Positions 32,751 through 44,800 of a stretch of DNA of 64,000 bases are shown piece by piece; positions within the stretch are counted from its first letter, which is position 1; every line of letters begins with the position of its first letter. Location: positions 8,952,001 through 9,016,000 of the forward strand of contig PUDQ02000001.1 of the NCBI GenBank assembly GCA_002964805.2, in the 5' to 3' direction. The position numbers were made by a program, and so were the translations under genes. Under the pieces are notes generated by a model, which did not search any database, was not told the DNA's origin, and worked only from the letters and a program-made list of their open reading frames with translations. Origin of the DNA: Trametes villosa (Eukaryota; Basidiomycota; Agaricomycetes; Polyporales; Polyporaceae).

Positions 32751-34974
32751 ATTACGATTGATGAGGAACGAAGAAATCGTTTCTTATGGGGTGAGCTTCC
32801 TGCCAACGCGCGTCACGGAAAACGATGTCTGTGGGAAAAAAATTTGAAACCCAGCTAATCAGTCATTAGTGTTAAGGTAGACGCCACATAGAGCCTCCAC
32901 ATACAAAGATAGGGTTAGGGTCCCAATGCCTTACAAAATCTAGGGTTAGAGACTAGATCATGCACACAGCCACTCTGATCCCTTGCTAGCCTGCCTCTCA
33001 TGCCACTGAATGGGCGCTTGTATAACCCTAGGTGAGTAGGTGCAGGCAATGGTGCCATACTGTGTAGAAAAAATGTATGTAGTGCTACTAGCCCAGCATA
33101 CAAAGATAGATCAATGATAGATCACACTGAGATGATAAATGGGAAGCTCAAATCAAAGTTGACTTTTGCACAGCGGCCTAGAGGATAGTCTTTTGGCTAG
33201 TGAGTTGAAGCTCCGCTACTGGTTGGGATGTCTGCATAGGGGCACTCTGAATACCAAGCATGACTGATTCACAGGGATATTCAACCAGAAGAAGTATAAT
33301 CCAATGGATGCTGCCATGTCTTGAAAGGACAAAGAGGGTGTAGATATCCTTAGATATGCTATGCCCCACATGTTTGCTAGTACTGCCCTAGCAGCAGTGG
33401 GCTGTCATCCAATGTGTTACAATGAGTCCATTGCTGCATTATAGCAGGAGCAAGTGCAAGAAATATCATCCAGTACCCTGATTGGATAGACATGAAGAGC
33501 ACATTTATAATGGTATGCAGCTCATGGTATTTAAATATAAACTGGTGAAGATATGGCCAAAAGCTCCCACTTTGGTCTCCCACCAAGTGCTACAGAGGTG
33601 GTATTCCTTCAATTGTGATTGTAGTAGTACACCTATAAACATGTATACACCCACATGTAATAGCCCTTTGAAATGCCTTCCGAACGATATGCTACACGTG
33701 CATTTTGGATGAGAACTGGACACACTGTGGCCAAAACACTGCCAAAAAGCGCCCATTTTTCAAGAAAATTTGGCCAAGGCCCTTGGGCGCTAGTAGAAGT
33801 CGCAGGGCCTACTAGCGCTGAACGGACTCAGCCATATCTCGCGTTTGGGCGCCTATTTTGCGGGAGGAAAAGGCCCCAAGAGCCTTGCTTCAAAATGTAG
33901 AAACACCGCTTGAGCGAAGTAAAGAGGGTATAGAGCCATAGAAACAATCACATTGAGTAGCCCTTGACCACTAGTGTATTATGAAGCAGAGATATACACC
34001 ATTTAGTAAGGAGACTATTGTGTAACAGCGAATTACTGCTTTTTTGCTTGGTGAATAAGACATGAATGGTTTAAAGGGATAGAGGGGTGGTTGTATCACC
34101 ATTACACCCCTAGGTACTTTACAGGCCTAAGCAGGGTCTCATGATATTATAGTGATCAGTTCAATTGACTGTACACTGCTTTACAGGTTGAGTAAGTGAT
34201 TTATGTGTCCTTCTAATAATGTTTTATAGAGGAGATGATGGTCATTAATATCTTTCAATACCCCCATCATGTAGAGCTCATGAGCACCTTCCTAACGGTA
34301 TATGACACATGCCATTTGGACCAAAACTGGAGGAGCAGTGGCCAAAAGAACTAAAGGAGGGGGCAATAATGTGAGCTGTGGCTGAGAACAAACAAGTACA
34401 AAGCGGGAGGCACGACAACGCGAATCCGCGTCGGCGTGCCTCCCGCTTTGTACTTGTTTGGCTCCCACCACAAATGACTTCATATCTGGTTCCCGGATAG
34501 TCCAAATATCAAAAACCATATGTCATCAGAAAGCTATGGATGAGCAGAATCCAATGGTGTACAAATGGTGATGTAATAATCACTACAGCACCCATAAACA
34601 GGGTAACAAATGTCCATTAGTGCCACAATTCAGCCACTTTCAGCTTCTATAGCTCATATCTCAGTATAATGTGCACAAACCCCCCAGGTATTATATACCA
34701 TTGGATTCAGCTTTTTGACCACTATGCAATGGGCCATGCTATACGCTACAATGATGATCACAGGCTGCATAAATGCTCAAATTGTGCTCAAAATGACAGC
34801 ACTGTCTAGTATAATCAATTTCAGCATAATACCATGGTGTAGTCAATAAAATGCCGGCTGCGGTGTGCTAAGAAGACAAATGCTGAGCTGTTACATCTTG
34901 TTGAATGCATTACATGAAGAGGAAAGAGGGACATTAATCTCAGCTGTGGCTGAAAACAAACAAAGCCAAAGCTG
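32751..34974 (-). repeat. Long inverted repeat 1, right arm (2,224 bases)
   Basis: This is the reverse complement of 22,347-24,570. It starts with the family C head ATTACGATTGATGAGGAACG at 32,751. At its outer end (34,974) the sequence leaves the homology exactly where the left arm enters the 53-base palindrome; the matching half of that palindrome is missing here and replaced by TAACACTCTTTAACAGTGCT. Confidence 0.95.
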
Positions 34975-35727
34975 TAACACTCTTTAACAGTGCTGCAATT
35001 CCCCATTAGTGCCACAGTTCAGCCACATCCAGTTTCTCTGGCTTACATCTTAGTACTTCATGCACAAACCCCCAGAGTATTATATATCATTGGATTCAGT
35101 TTTCTAATGCCTACCCAGTGGAGTAGATCTTATGCCCTGCACATGACCATAAATGGCATAAATCAGGGAACACTGCTAAAAAGTTGTAGTAATATAAAAT
35201 CACCCAGTTCTTTACCAATATAGTAGTCTTGCTGACCCCTTCTAGCATAACAGATTAGTTCAATGAATGTGGTGCATTATAATGTGGGGGCATGCCCAAG
35301 AAACTGAGAGCTAAACCACAGTCAATCTGCAAAGCACCTAGCATAGCTCTGCATGTGAATGGTGTCACATGACATCTTAGATAAGCATGTTCAACTTGCA
35401 TGTTCGTGTGCTCCTCTTTCTTATCTCTTCTCACCACCACTGCCCTCATGAAACTGCCCCATACCTTGTCATTCTCACTGCTGGATATCAGCCTTCTGGC
35501 TCAGTGCCAATGGTTGATGTACTACAGCACTATCACACCTGTCGGCCTAAGCACAGTGCTGGAGCTCCGTGATAGCTGTCCACAGGTTTCCCCATCCCGA
35601 GGTGCGTGTATTGTCATCTCCACCGCTAGTGACTGCTGCTGATAATGATGAAAAGGTCTGATGGGCAGCCCCTCTAGCAGGGGCCCAACCTTATGGTTGC
35701 CTGAAGTCCTGGTACCACATTGTGGTG
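34975..35727. other. Unassigned sequence upstream of the Helitron
   Basis: It includes one dispersed-motif copy near 35,030-35,100 (CACAAACCCCCAGAGTATTA). A weak open frame at 35,400-35,642 has no recognisable motif. No gene is called. Confidence 0.4.
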
Positions 35728-35877
35728 AGGTTTGCGGGGGCACCTCCATGACAAGCCCCCGTGATAAGCAAGAGGTTTTTGGGGGGCCCCCATGACAAGC
35801 CCCCTAAGTTACAAAGAAAGTCAGATATATAAGCATGAGGTTCTTGGGGGCACCTTCAGAACAAGCCCCCTAAGTAC
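35728..35877. repeat. Imperfect tandem repeat, three GC-hairpin units
   Basis: Three units share GAGGTTYTTGGGGGC then ACAAGCCCCC and AAGT; they start near 35,728, 35,780 and 35,838. The G-run and C-run of each unit can pair. The array lies about 140 bases before the Helitron Rep frame. Confidence 0.75.
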
Positions 35878-36015
35878 AAGTCAGCTTTGCAGTCGAGATG
35901 TAGCTATATGCTATAAGCCAGAGTTCAAATCAGTCCAGACATTGGCCAGGCTAGTGAGAGTTATGTCTCAGCACGGTAATTACCTTCAACATGATTTCCA
36001 TGTCATACTGCATGA

Positions 36016-39000
36016 ATGCTTGGCCCACCATGCCCTGTCTGGCTTGGCCAAGAAATACTGCTTATCCATGCAACAGGCACCTTGAAGGGAGGTGCAGCTG
36101 CACATAAGGGCAGATCTGCTAATGTGTGGCTAGCTACCGAGCTCAATGACTTTGTCTGCAGGAACACCCTACAACCAGATGATGATACTAGATATGTGTG
36201 TCAAAGCTACATACCAAACTCAATGGCTAGTAACTATAGCGGCGTAGATAGTGTACTTGTTGCAGATATCCCTATCCCCACGCTAGTGACCAAGTTATCC
36301 AAGCAACATCTTTGGTACGTGGCACAATCCCACCATTTGATGCATATATCCCAGCGCAAAAGTAAGGAATTCATGGTCACTGAGCTCATAAAACACACAT
36401 GTGACACATGTGTGCAGCATGTTTGTTTGTTTGTTCCGTCTAAGAAGCCCAAGACTCCCTTGGTGAGAAGTCAACAGTACAGGGATAACCGCAAGTCATC
36501 GCAAGCTGAGAAATTGCGTAGATTCCCTCCACCACCTGTTACTCCAGATATAATTGAGGAGGTTGTCAAAGGCTTCTCTGGAGATTGTTCTGACTTCCAG
36601 GAGTCTGCTTGTGCGGTCTGTGCGCAGCTTGTGCCACAAAAGCTCCTGACACCAATTGGCAAGGAAGACTTTCATCAAAGCCTATTGATGTCTGATAATC
36701 TTGTGACAAGAACAGAGCAGGAAACCACTAATGACCCAATTGCTGATATCCCTGGCCCAATTTTGCTTCCTGATTGTGAGGATATCTGCATTTCATGCTT
36801 GACTAGTTTGAAGAATGATTGTATGCCCACAGACAGTCTTGCAAATGGCCTATGGATTGGTGAAGTACCACCCCAGTTACAAAATCTGAGCTTCACTGAA
36901 AAGATGCTCATAGCACGTGTCAAACACAACCACTGCATTGTCAAGGTACATATGTCAGGCATGTCTAAGCTCCGGGCCAATGTAGTAAGCCATTCACTCC
37001 CAATGCCCAAGATATATTCTGTACTGCCACCTAGATGTGAAGAGCTAAGTGAGGTGTTGGCCTTCCTATATCTGGGACCCAAACAACCTACTGCCAAGGA
37101 ATACAAGCGCACACCTATGTTGGTCCGGCGTAACAAAGTGGCAGATGCGCTAGAGTGGCTTAAGCTTAATCATGCAGACTATGCAGACCTCCAGATCTCC
37201 TATGAGAATATCAACTCATATCCAGAAGATGAACCACCAGTGATTGTGAATTATTCCAAAAGCATGGAATCTAATCAAGACCCAGAGGCTACTGCTGTCA
37301 ATGCATCTGAAGAGGACGAGGGTGCAGATGACGGTGAATGCCCCTTTGTTGTCCACGGGCTAACTGGAGCAAGCCTGGAGCACATGGGAAAGGTTAGGCC
37401 ATATGAAATCACCGCACGAGCCATAGAACACTTCAAATCTGGGGGAAAGGTGCTTGGGATAGGTCAGTCGGCCGAGCCAGAGAGCCTGTACCATAATCCC
37501 CAGCTCTATCCTCAGATGTTCCCCTGGTTGTTCCTGTATGGCCTGGGTGGTCTCAATAATTCTGCAAGCGGATGCAGGCCAGTGTCTGAAGAGCGCAGAA
37601 AGCAGCAGCTGCTAATGTACCATGATAAGCGCTTTCAACTAGAGCCTTTGTTTCCACTAGTTGCACTCAACCATGAACAGATTAAGAAATCCACCACTGC
37701 AGGATATTTGTTGGCAGACAAGAACAAGTTTGGTGACATTGCCAACAGGCTGCTCAATATCAAGGACTCTACTCTAAGTGATATTATCCAGAGGCTGAGT
37801 ACTGGCTCCATGAAGCCAGAAACCGAGGATGAGAAAGCCTGCTTCAAGATATTAAATGATCTTGACCATGTCAATTATAAGGTCCAAGGGTCCATTACAA
37901 GCAAAAAGTATATGCGCAATGAAATATGGTCCCTTGTGTCATATCTGGGTGCTCCCTCGTGGTTTGTCACCTTTGCCCCTGCTGATGTCAAGCACCCCAT
38001 TGCCTTATATTTTGCTGATACCAATCAGAAATTTGTGCCTGCCTTCAGGGATAAGAATGAGCGCCTGCGCTTGATAGCCAATAACCCTGTAGCAGGTGCT
38101 CGCTTCTTTAAGATGATGGTGGACCTGTTCATCAAGCATGTCCTCGGTGTAGGACTAGATAGACCGGGCTTATATGGCCGGACATCTGGATATTATGGGA
38201 CTGTAGAGCAGCAGGGCCGGCTGACTTTGCACATGCACATGCTAATCTGGATCAAAAATTCACTGACCCCGCAGGAGATACGTGATAAAATCATGGACCC
38301 CAGCTCAGATTTCCAGAAGGCTATGGTGGAGTATCTGGAAAGTGTTCACGTGGGAGAATTTATCACTGGGAGCATGGAAAGTGTAAAACAGAATATTTCT
38401 GAAGAGGAGCATAAAAATCCTACCAGAACTTCCCCTACAGAGACACTGCCTGAAGCGCCGCCCAAGAGCTGTGACCACCCACCGAAAACAGAATGCATCG
38501 AGTGTCAGAGACATAAGTCGTGGTGGGACAGGTTCAGGCAGACCGTAGATGAGATATTATACCTGTCCAACAGACACACGTGCCGTGCATCGTCCAAGAA
38601 AGACAAGGCTGGTCTGGAAAGGTCTGACAAGCCTGACTTTGACAACCGTGGCTGCACTGATAAAAATGGCAACTGCAAGGCTCGCTTTCCCAGGGAGACC
38701 CGCCCAGAAACTATAGTGGACCCTAGTACGGGTGCACTGCTGATGAAAAAGGGTGAAGCCTGGCTGAATACATTCACACCTGCAGTGACATATCTGATGC
38801 GCAGCAACACTGATGTCACCAGTCTGCTCTCAGGCACTGCAATTAAATCTGTCATAGCCTATGTGGCGGATTATATCACAAAAACCCCACTCAAGACGCA
38901 TGTGATGTTTCAGTCCATTCAGCAGGTGTTTGAGCGGAATGTGGAGCTACTAGGAAGTCAGAAGTCTACCAAGGAGAAGGCTCGCGCATTAATCACTAAA

Positions 39001-39955
39001 ATAGTAAACTCCCTGACAGCCTGCTCCGAAATCGGCGGACCCATGGCAGCCATGTACCTGCTCAAGCATCCCGACCATTACAAGAGCCACAGGTTCCGTA
39101 CATGCTTCTGGAAGGGGTATGTGTACGAGGTGATGCGCGCATGGGAGGACTCTGCCAAGATTGCCGAGGAGGGCACTACTAAGGTGATGCTTAGCCTAGC
39201 AGGGAATGGGGAGACCACCAGGCGGATTATTGCTCTTTCTCCTGTGCAAGATTATATATGGCGCCCCACAGAGTATGAAGACATGTCACTGTATGATTGG
39301 GTCCGGCTGGCAGAGAAGCAGCGCATCAGTGGCCGCAAGAAGGGCCCTAAGCTTGAGGACTATCCTGAACAAGAAGATGTAGACTCTGAGTTTGAGGACA
39401 ATTATAATGTCAGTGAAGATGCTGAGCTCAAGGGTGCAGGACTGCCTGAAGAGGAGGAAGAAGAATCAGAGGATGAACTTTTGTTGACCAAGGCTTCTAA
39501 TCAGCGCCTACAGGAAGACACAGCCCCTAATCCTAAGAAAACTAATCCCCGATCCAAATATGTTAGGTTTCATAAAAACCATCCGCAGCATGAGACACAC
39601 CATGTCAAGCTTCTGGACGAGTCCGAGGCATTTGTTCCCAACTTTATTGGCGGCTCACTTCCACGCCGGGATGCAGGCAACCGGGAGCAGTACTGCATGA
39701 CCATGCTCACACTCTTCAAGCCATGGCGGGCAGGGCAGGATTTGAGGCCTAGTCAGGATGTGCTCTGGGATGAAGTGTTCAGTAAATATTCATTCACCGA
39801 GAGGCAGAAGGAGGTCATGAAGTTTTTCCATATCAAATATGAGTGCAATGATGCCAGGGATGACTTTTCTGCAGCACGCAAAAAGGGTGCAAAGACCGGC
39901 AGCTCGCCTTTCAACTTGGATAATGCCACTCTCGATGACATGGACACCCAGTATT
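36016..39955 (+). pseudogene. Helitron Rep (HUH nuclease) part of a Rep-helicase gene
   Basis: This is the replication initiator of a rolling-circle Helitron transposon. One frame stays open for more than 1,300 codons. The N-terminal third has Cys pairs (CAVCAQLV, CEDICISCLTSL) typical of fungal Helitron leaders. The Rep core has LTLHMHMLIW with the HUH histidines at about residues 739 and 741, and YVADYITK with the two tyrosines at about 949 and 953, so the nuclease motifs are intact. An acidic linker (a run of Glu near 39,455) follows. At about 39,955 a frameshift separates Rep from the helicase P-loop: the frame continues DTQYWHGGHW where the next frame reads GMAGTGKS. The start codon is uncertain; ATG 36,016 is simply the first. 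Confidence 0.85.
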
Positions 39956-40828
39956 GGCATGGCGGGCACTGGAAAGTCCCAGGTCATCAAAGCCCTCACG
40001 CACTTTTTTGCTGCACGCCAGGAAAGCTACCGGTTTATGTGCATGGCACCCACTGGATCTGCTGCAGCCCTGATCGGAGGCTCTACATACCACTCAATGC
40101 TGGGTCTCAGGCAGAACAGCTCCTCAGACTCTGTTGCCACCTTGCTGCAAGTGCGTGCGCGCCTCCAGAATGTTGAGTATATGTTTATTGATGAGATCAG
40201 CATGGTTGACTGCGGCAGTGTATATACCATCTGTGCAAAAATGTGTGCAGCACTCAAAAATGATGGAGCACCATTTGGGGGCATCAATATGATTTTTGCA
40301 GGGGACTTTGCCCAGCTGCCCCCCGCCATGAGCGGCAATGCATTATATTCACACAAGGTTGGCCGGGTCATCCACCACACCCACAGCCATGCGCAGCAGC
40401 AAGCCTCCATTGGCAAGGCACTGTGGCACCAGTTCACCACCGTGGTCATATTGAGAGAGAACATGCGGCAGCGGTCCCAGGGTGTCAATGATGCCAAGCT
40501 CAGAACAGCACTGGAAAATCTCAGATATAAATCCTGCACACCTGAGGACATCCAGCTTCTCCAATCTCGTGTTGCAGGCCGTGGTCCAGGGAGACCCAAA
40601 CTAAACCAGCCATGCTTCCGCAATGTGTCCATTATCACAGCCTGGAATACCCACAGAGACAAGATCAATGAGCTTGTAGTGGACAAACATGGCAATGTAT
40701 GGTTCCATGATGGGATTAAAACTGGGACCAGTCTGGTAGCAGAGGGAAACATCATCAACCTTGATTCTAACCTGCTGCAGAAAGCCGGGAAGAGGCGGGT
40801 AAGTGTTCTTGTGTATACCAGGTTGTAG
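39956..40828 (+). pseudogene. Helitron Pif1-type helicase, truncated and fused to a peptidase tail
   Basis: The reading frame one step off from Rep carries Pif1-family motifs: I (GMAGTGKSQVI, near 39,956), II (MFIDEISMVD), III (FAGDFAQLPP) and an ILRENMRQ segment. After AWNTHRDKIN at about 40,670 the helicase stops being helicase: motifs V and VI and the usual 200 or more C-terminal residues are missing. Instead 40,675-40,828 encodes VVDKHGNVWFHDG through VSVLVYTRL, nearly the same as the last 50 residues of the peptidase at 49,035. The join keeps the frame open. With motifs V/VI absent and a frameshift upstream, this copy cannot make a working RepHel. Confidence 0.85.
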
Positions 40829-41011
40829 TTACAATGATGCTGTTTATTCTTTTACGTCAATAAGAAATCCATGGCTCTTACAATAGTCCAGTCATTAATC
40901 AATAGCAAGGTAGAATGAAGAACAAATAGAGTACGATACTATCACACATCATCGCCACAAAAAACTGCATTCCCTATCAATTGAACCGGCCGGAAAAGGC
41001 CCTCTCTTGTT

Positions 41012-41087
41012 ATGAGCCCTGCGCTCTGACTGCCCCTTGCTCGACTCCCTCCTCTCTGCTTGCCATCCAGCCCCATCTGCGCTTCTG
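41012..41087 (+). mobile_element. Fragment of copia leader beginning at the primer-binding site
   Basis: It starts GTTATGAGCCCTGCGCTCTG, the primer-binding site of the copia element described below, and continues about 75 bases into that element's untranslated leader (47,271 down to about 47,195) with a few changes. It sits between Helitron-derived pieces. No LTR accompanies it. The preceding 40,829-41,011 holds nothing I can name. Confidence 0.8.
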
Positions 41088-41243
41088 TGCAGTGAAATTT
41101 GCCAAAGTAAATTAGCCCACACAGCCTATATCGGTCTACGTGGTCTGGCAAGGTGATTTCAGTGCTGATGTCTGCCTTGACATTGTGGATAGAATGCTAC
41201 AAAAGTAGGCGTAGTCTCATATTTTATGCACTGGTGCAAGGGT
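41088..41243 (-). pseudogene. Fragment of Helitron-associated peptidase gene
   Basis: On the minus strand it reads PDHVDRYRLCGLIYFGKFH and flanking residues, matching the segment before the His box of the peptidase at 49,195-49,347. The two pieces of this peptidase in the 40.7-41.2 kb zone (this and the tail at 40,675-40,828) point in opposite directions, so an inversion or template switch cut through the gene. Confidence 0.8.
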
Positions 41244-41817
41244 AATTTCCGGTCAACGGATTGTACAAAACAAAAAGGGACTTTTGAAAATTTCAGTGGT
41301 TACATCATAATGCGAGCAATGTCAAGAATACTTTCCTTGTGCTGTGACAACTTGACAAGATCATCGAAGCATCCCGTCTCTCTCCTCCTCATTGCCCTTC
41401 CTGCCCTCCTTCTGAATCTTTGCTGCATCCAACAGGTCAGAGTCCCTGTCACACTTTTATGTGCAACAGAGGCTTTCTCCTCCATATCCTTGCAGCTGTC
41501 TGCATTGTCGTCCTTGACGGTTGCTGCGGAACCTATACATATGGTCAATCATACTTGCAGTATGACACTTATCGGACTTAACTCCGCTTGTTTAACTGTC
41601 GGACTTACTTACTCCGCTCTTGTGCTTATATTTCGAACCCTTCATCACACCATACCTTCCAGAACAATAGTCTTCTTGTCATCCCCAAACTCTGACGTTA
41701 CTCCGCTTTCTACGTTCCTTATAAGTGTAACATGCGTTGTCGGAGTTGGCGGCGCATCAATTTCAGTAACAACTGTAACCATCAGGTGCTGCAGCTTACC
41801 TCAACTTCACCCCCACC
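41244..41817. other. Presumed upstream region of the small gene at 41,818
   Basis: It carries repeated ACTCCGCT words (41,580-41,715) that reappear in reverse as AGCGGAGT near 52,170-52,200, upstream of the chromodomain-like gene. A shared promoter-type repeat is possible. No gene was seen. Confidence 0.4.
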
Positions 41818-44800
41818 ATGACCAATAACACCTTTGACAACCTAGTTGACGCACTCAATGAGTGCTTTTTTAGAAATGCTCAGAATGGGGCATCATCCCA
41901 ACCCAATGTGGATGCAACAGTATGTAACCTTGATCTGTCCTCCTGAGTATGAAAGAATAATTTCATCTCAATCAACATCCATTGACTGTTAGAGCCTGAT
42001 GCTGCTGAGAGCGAAGGCTGGGGCTCAAGTTGACAGACAACAAACTGTGGTCCAAGTTGAGCTGCTAAGTACATTACATGAAGAACGACCTGTATCTCAC
42101 CTGTGGTCCAAGTTGAGCTGCTGAGGAAAGCAGACGACGAGGACCGCAGGGAGGACGAGGCGTGGGCCAAATATCCGACAACAAAAGCATTAAGTAAGCG
42201 AGCTATGGAGGAAACGAAATAAGCGCTGTGAAGCGTTCAGTAGGAAAACCCAGAAGGTTGAGAGTTCAATTCCAGCTGGTGCCGGCGCATTTCTGGGCGC
42301 CGGCGCCTAAGAATTCTAGAATAGGAAGGAGGCACCGCGCGCGAGCGCTGTGCAAAGTCTGAAGTCAAACGGACGCAAAGAACGCGAAGAATCACCACAT
42401 TCAACACTCCCCCCTGATTCGAGCTGTCTGCATCTCCTGCAACTGCAAGAGAGCAAAGCTCCCCCCCAAACCAGCGCAGCTGGATCACTCCAAGCCCATC
42501 ATCCGCCTGAACAGCTCGACCTTAGCGCGAGGCAGCGCTTTGGTGAGCATGTCCGCAGGCATCTGATCAGTGGGCACAAAGTCAGGAGCAATCTTGCCAG
42601 CCTCAACTGCGTCGCGCAGCCAGTAGAAGCGCAGGTCCAGGTGCTTCATCCTCCCGTGGTGCTCTGGGTTCTTCGCCACAGAGATCGCAGACTGGTTGTC
42701 AATGCGAAGGGAGGATGCGCCGTCAACTGGGGCCCCAAACTCAGAGAGCATGTTGCGCACCCAGAAGATCTCCTTGCCTGCCTCAACTGCTGCCACAAAT
42801 TCAGCTTCCGTGGAGGAAAGCGTCACAATGGGCTGCAGTTTGCTGCTCCAGCTGATCGCACCGCTGCCAACGCGCACCAGGTAGCCTCCTGTCGACCTCC
42901 CGTTGTCGGGGTTGTCCCCATGAGCTGCATCGCAGAATGCGACGAACGGAGCGTCAAGGGACGGGTCTGGACGGTAGGTGAGGCGCAGGTCGGCTGTGCC
43001 CTTCAGGTAACGAAGCAGATGCTTCGCAGCCTTCCAGTGCGCGACCCCAGGGTTCGAGTTGAACCTGGCGAGGGTGGAGACGGAGTAGGCGATGTCTGGG
43101 CGAGTGCAGGTCGCCAGGTACATGAGAGCACCGACGATGGAGATGTAGGGGACATTGCGCATGAAGGCGACGTCCTCAGGCGTCGAGGGACACGGGGTTG
43201 CAGTCCGCCATGCCAAACCGCTCAAGGATGTCGAGGACGTACTGGCGCTGTGAGAGCGCCACAGAGCGGTTGGGACGGTCCCGGATGATCTCGATCCCCA
43301 GGAGGTAGGATGTGGAGCCCAGGTCGCGCAGTTTGAAGTGCTGGGACAGCTGGGAGACGACGGAGGACTCAGAGTTGGAGACAATGGTGATATCGTTGAC
43401 GTAGATGGGCATGAAGATCCGGACGCCGTCTCGCTCAAAGACGTACATGGCAGCGTCAGAGCGCACCCGGCGGAAGCCCAGCTCCTGAAGCGCAGTGTGC
43501 AGCTTCTTGTTCCACATCCGAGCGCTCTGCTTCAAGCCGTAGAGCGACTTGAGCAGGTGCAGGACCTCGCCCCACTGGCTCTGGGTGAACGCAGGGGGCG
43601 GCTTCATGTACAGCTCCTCGTCGAGGTCGCCATTGATGAATGCATGGGAGATGTCGATGGAGCGCATGTGGAGGTCCTGGAGCGCTGCCTGAGCAAGGAT
43701 GAGGCAGATGGAGGACATGCGGATGGTGGGGGCGAAGATCTCCGTGTATTTGAAGCCTGGGCGCTGGGAGAAGCCCTTGGCGACGAGGCGGGCCTTGTAG
43801 CGCTCGATGGAGCCGTCTGCCTTGCGCTTCAAGCGGAAGACCCACTTGCAGCCAATTGCCTGCTTGCCCGGGGGAAGTGCAGTGACTTCCCAGGTGCCGT
43901 TGGAGCGATGCGCTGCCAACTCCTCGTCCATTGCCTTGCGCCACTCGTCCGCGTCAGGACGGCGCATGGCCTCCTTGTACGTCAAGGGCTCAGCCTCGGA
44001 AACAAAGAGTGCGCACTCCTCATCATCATCAAGCTCAGAATGAGCAAAGACGAAGTTGACAGCTTCCTCGACGTCCTCATCCTCGTCCTCAGAGTCCGCA
44101 ATCGCAGGCGTGGGCTCGCGGGCGTGCCAGATGGACCCTGACGCGACGGGAGAGTCTGGAGGCGACTGGAGCGGTGAGGGGGTCTCCGGGATGGAGTCGA
44201 GGGGAGGATGCTGGTGGCGCACAGAATGGTCGACAGGAGGAGGAGATGGAGATGGAGCTGCAGAGGGCGCAGGAGAGGGCGCAGCGGAGCGCGGCTTTGG
44301 GGCCTTCCACCACTCACCAGGCGGACGGCTCACCCGGGTGGTGCGACGCTGGGGAGCACTGGGTCCGGCCTGGGAGGGGGGAGTTCGTCTGCGCTTCGCA
44401 GGAGGAGGAGATGGAGGTGAATCAGGGCTTCGAGGACGAGGGGCCCTGTTCGAGGCCTGAACGGGCGGCGACGGCGGCGCAACTGCGTGAGGGGGTAGAC
44501 CGGCAGGTGCCTGAGCTGGGGGCGAGGGCGCGTCCGCATCGGAGTCGTCGTCGGCGTGCTCCGGGGGGTCCTCTGGAAGGGGATGGTCCTGAGGCGCATT
44601 TTGCACAGGAGGCAAAACCTCGTCCTCTCCCCCCAAATGCGGCACAGGAGCATCGCGCTCGCCAGCGTACGGAGGGGCCATGGGCCCGGGGCCGTGGGCG
44701 GGAGCTGGAGGCGCAGCGACGCGATCTGACTCCGTGCTTGACCGCTTCAGGCCAGGGAAGAACCGCTCATCAAACTCAGTGCGTTCACTGATGACAGTGC

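Noticed and set aside
42255..42275. tRNA B-box-like GAGTTCAATTCC in the copia LTR
   Set aside because: No A box at proper distance and no cloverleaf; part of the LTR in both copies.
42350..43288. 312-codon plus-strand frame across copia RNase H
   Set aside because: Antisense shadow; the minus strand shows clear RNase H motifs.
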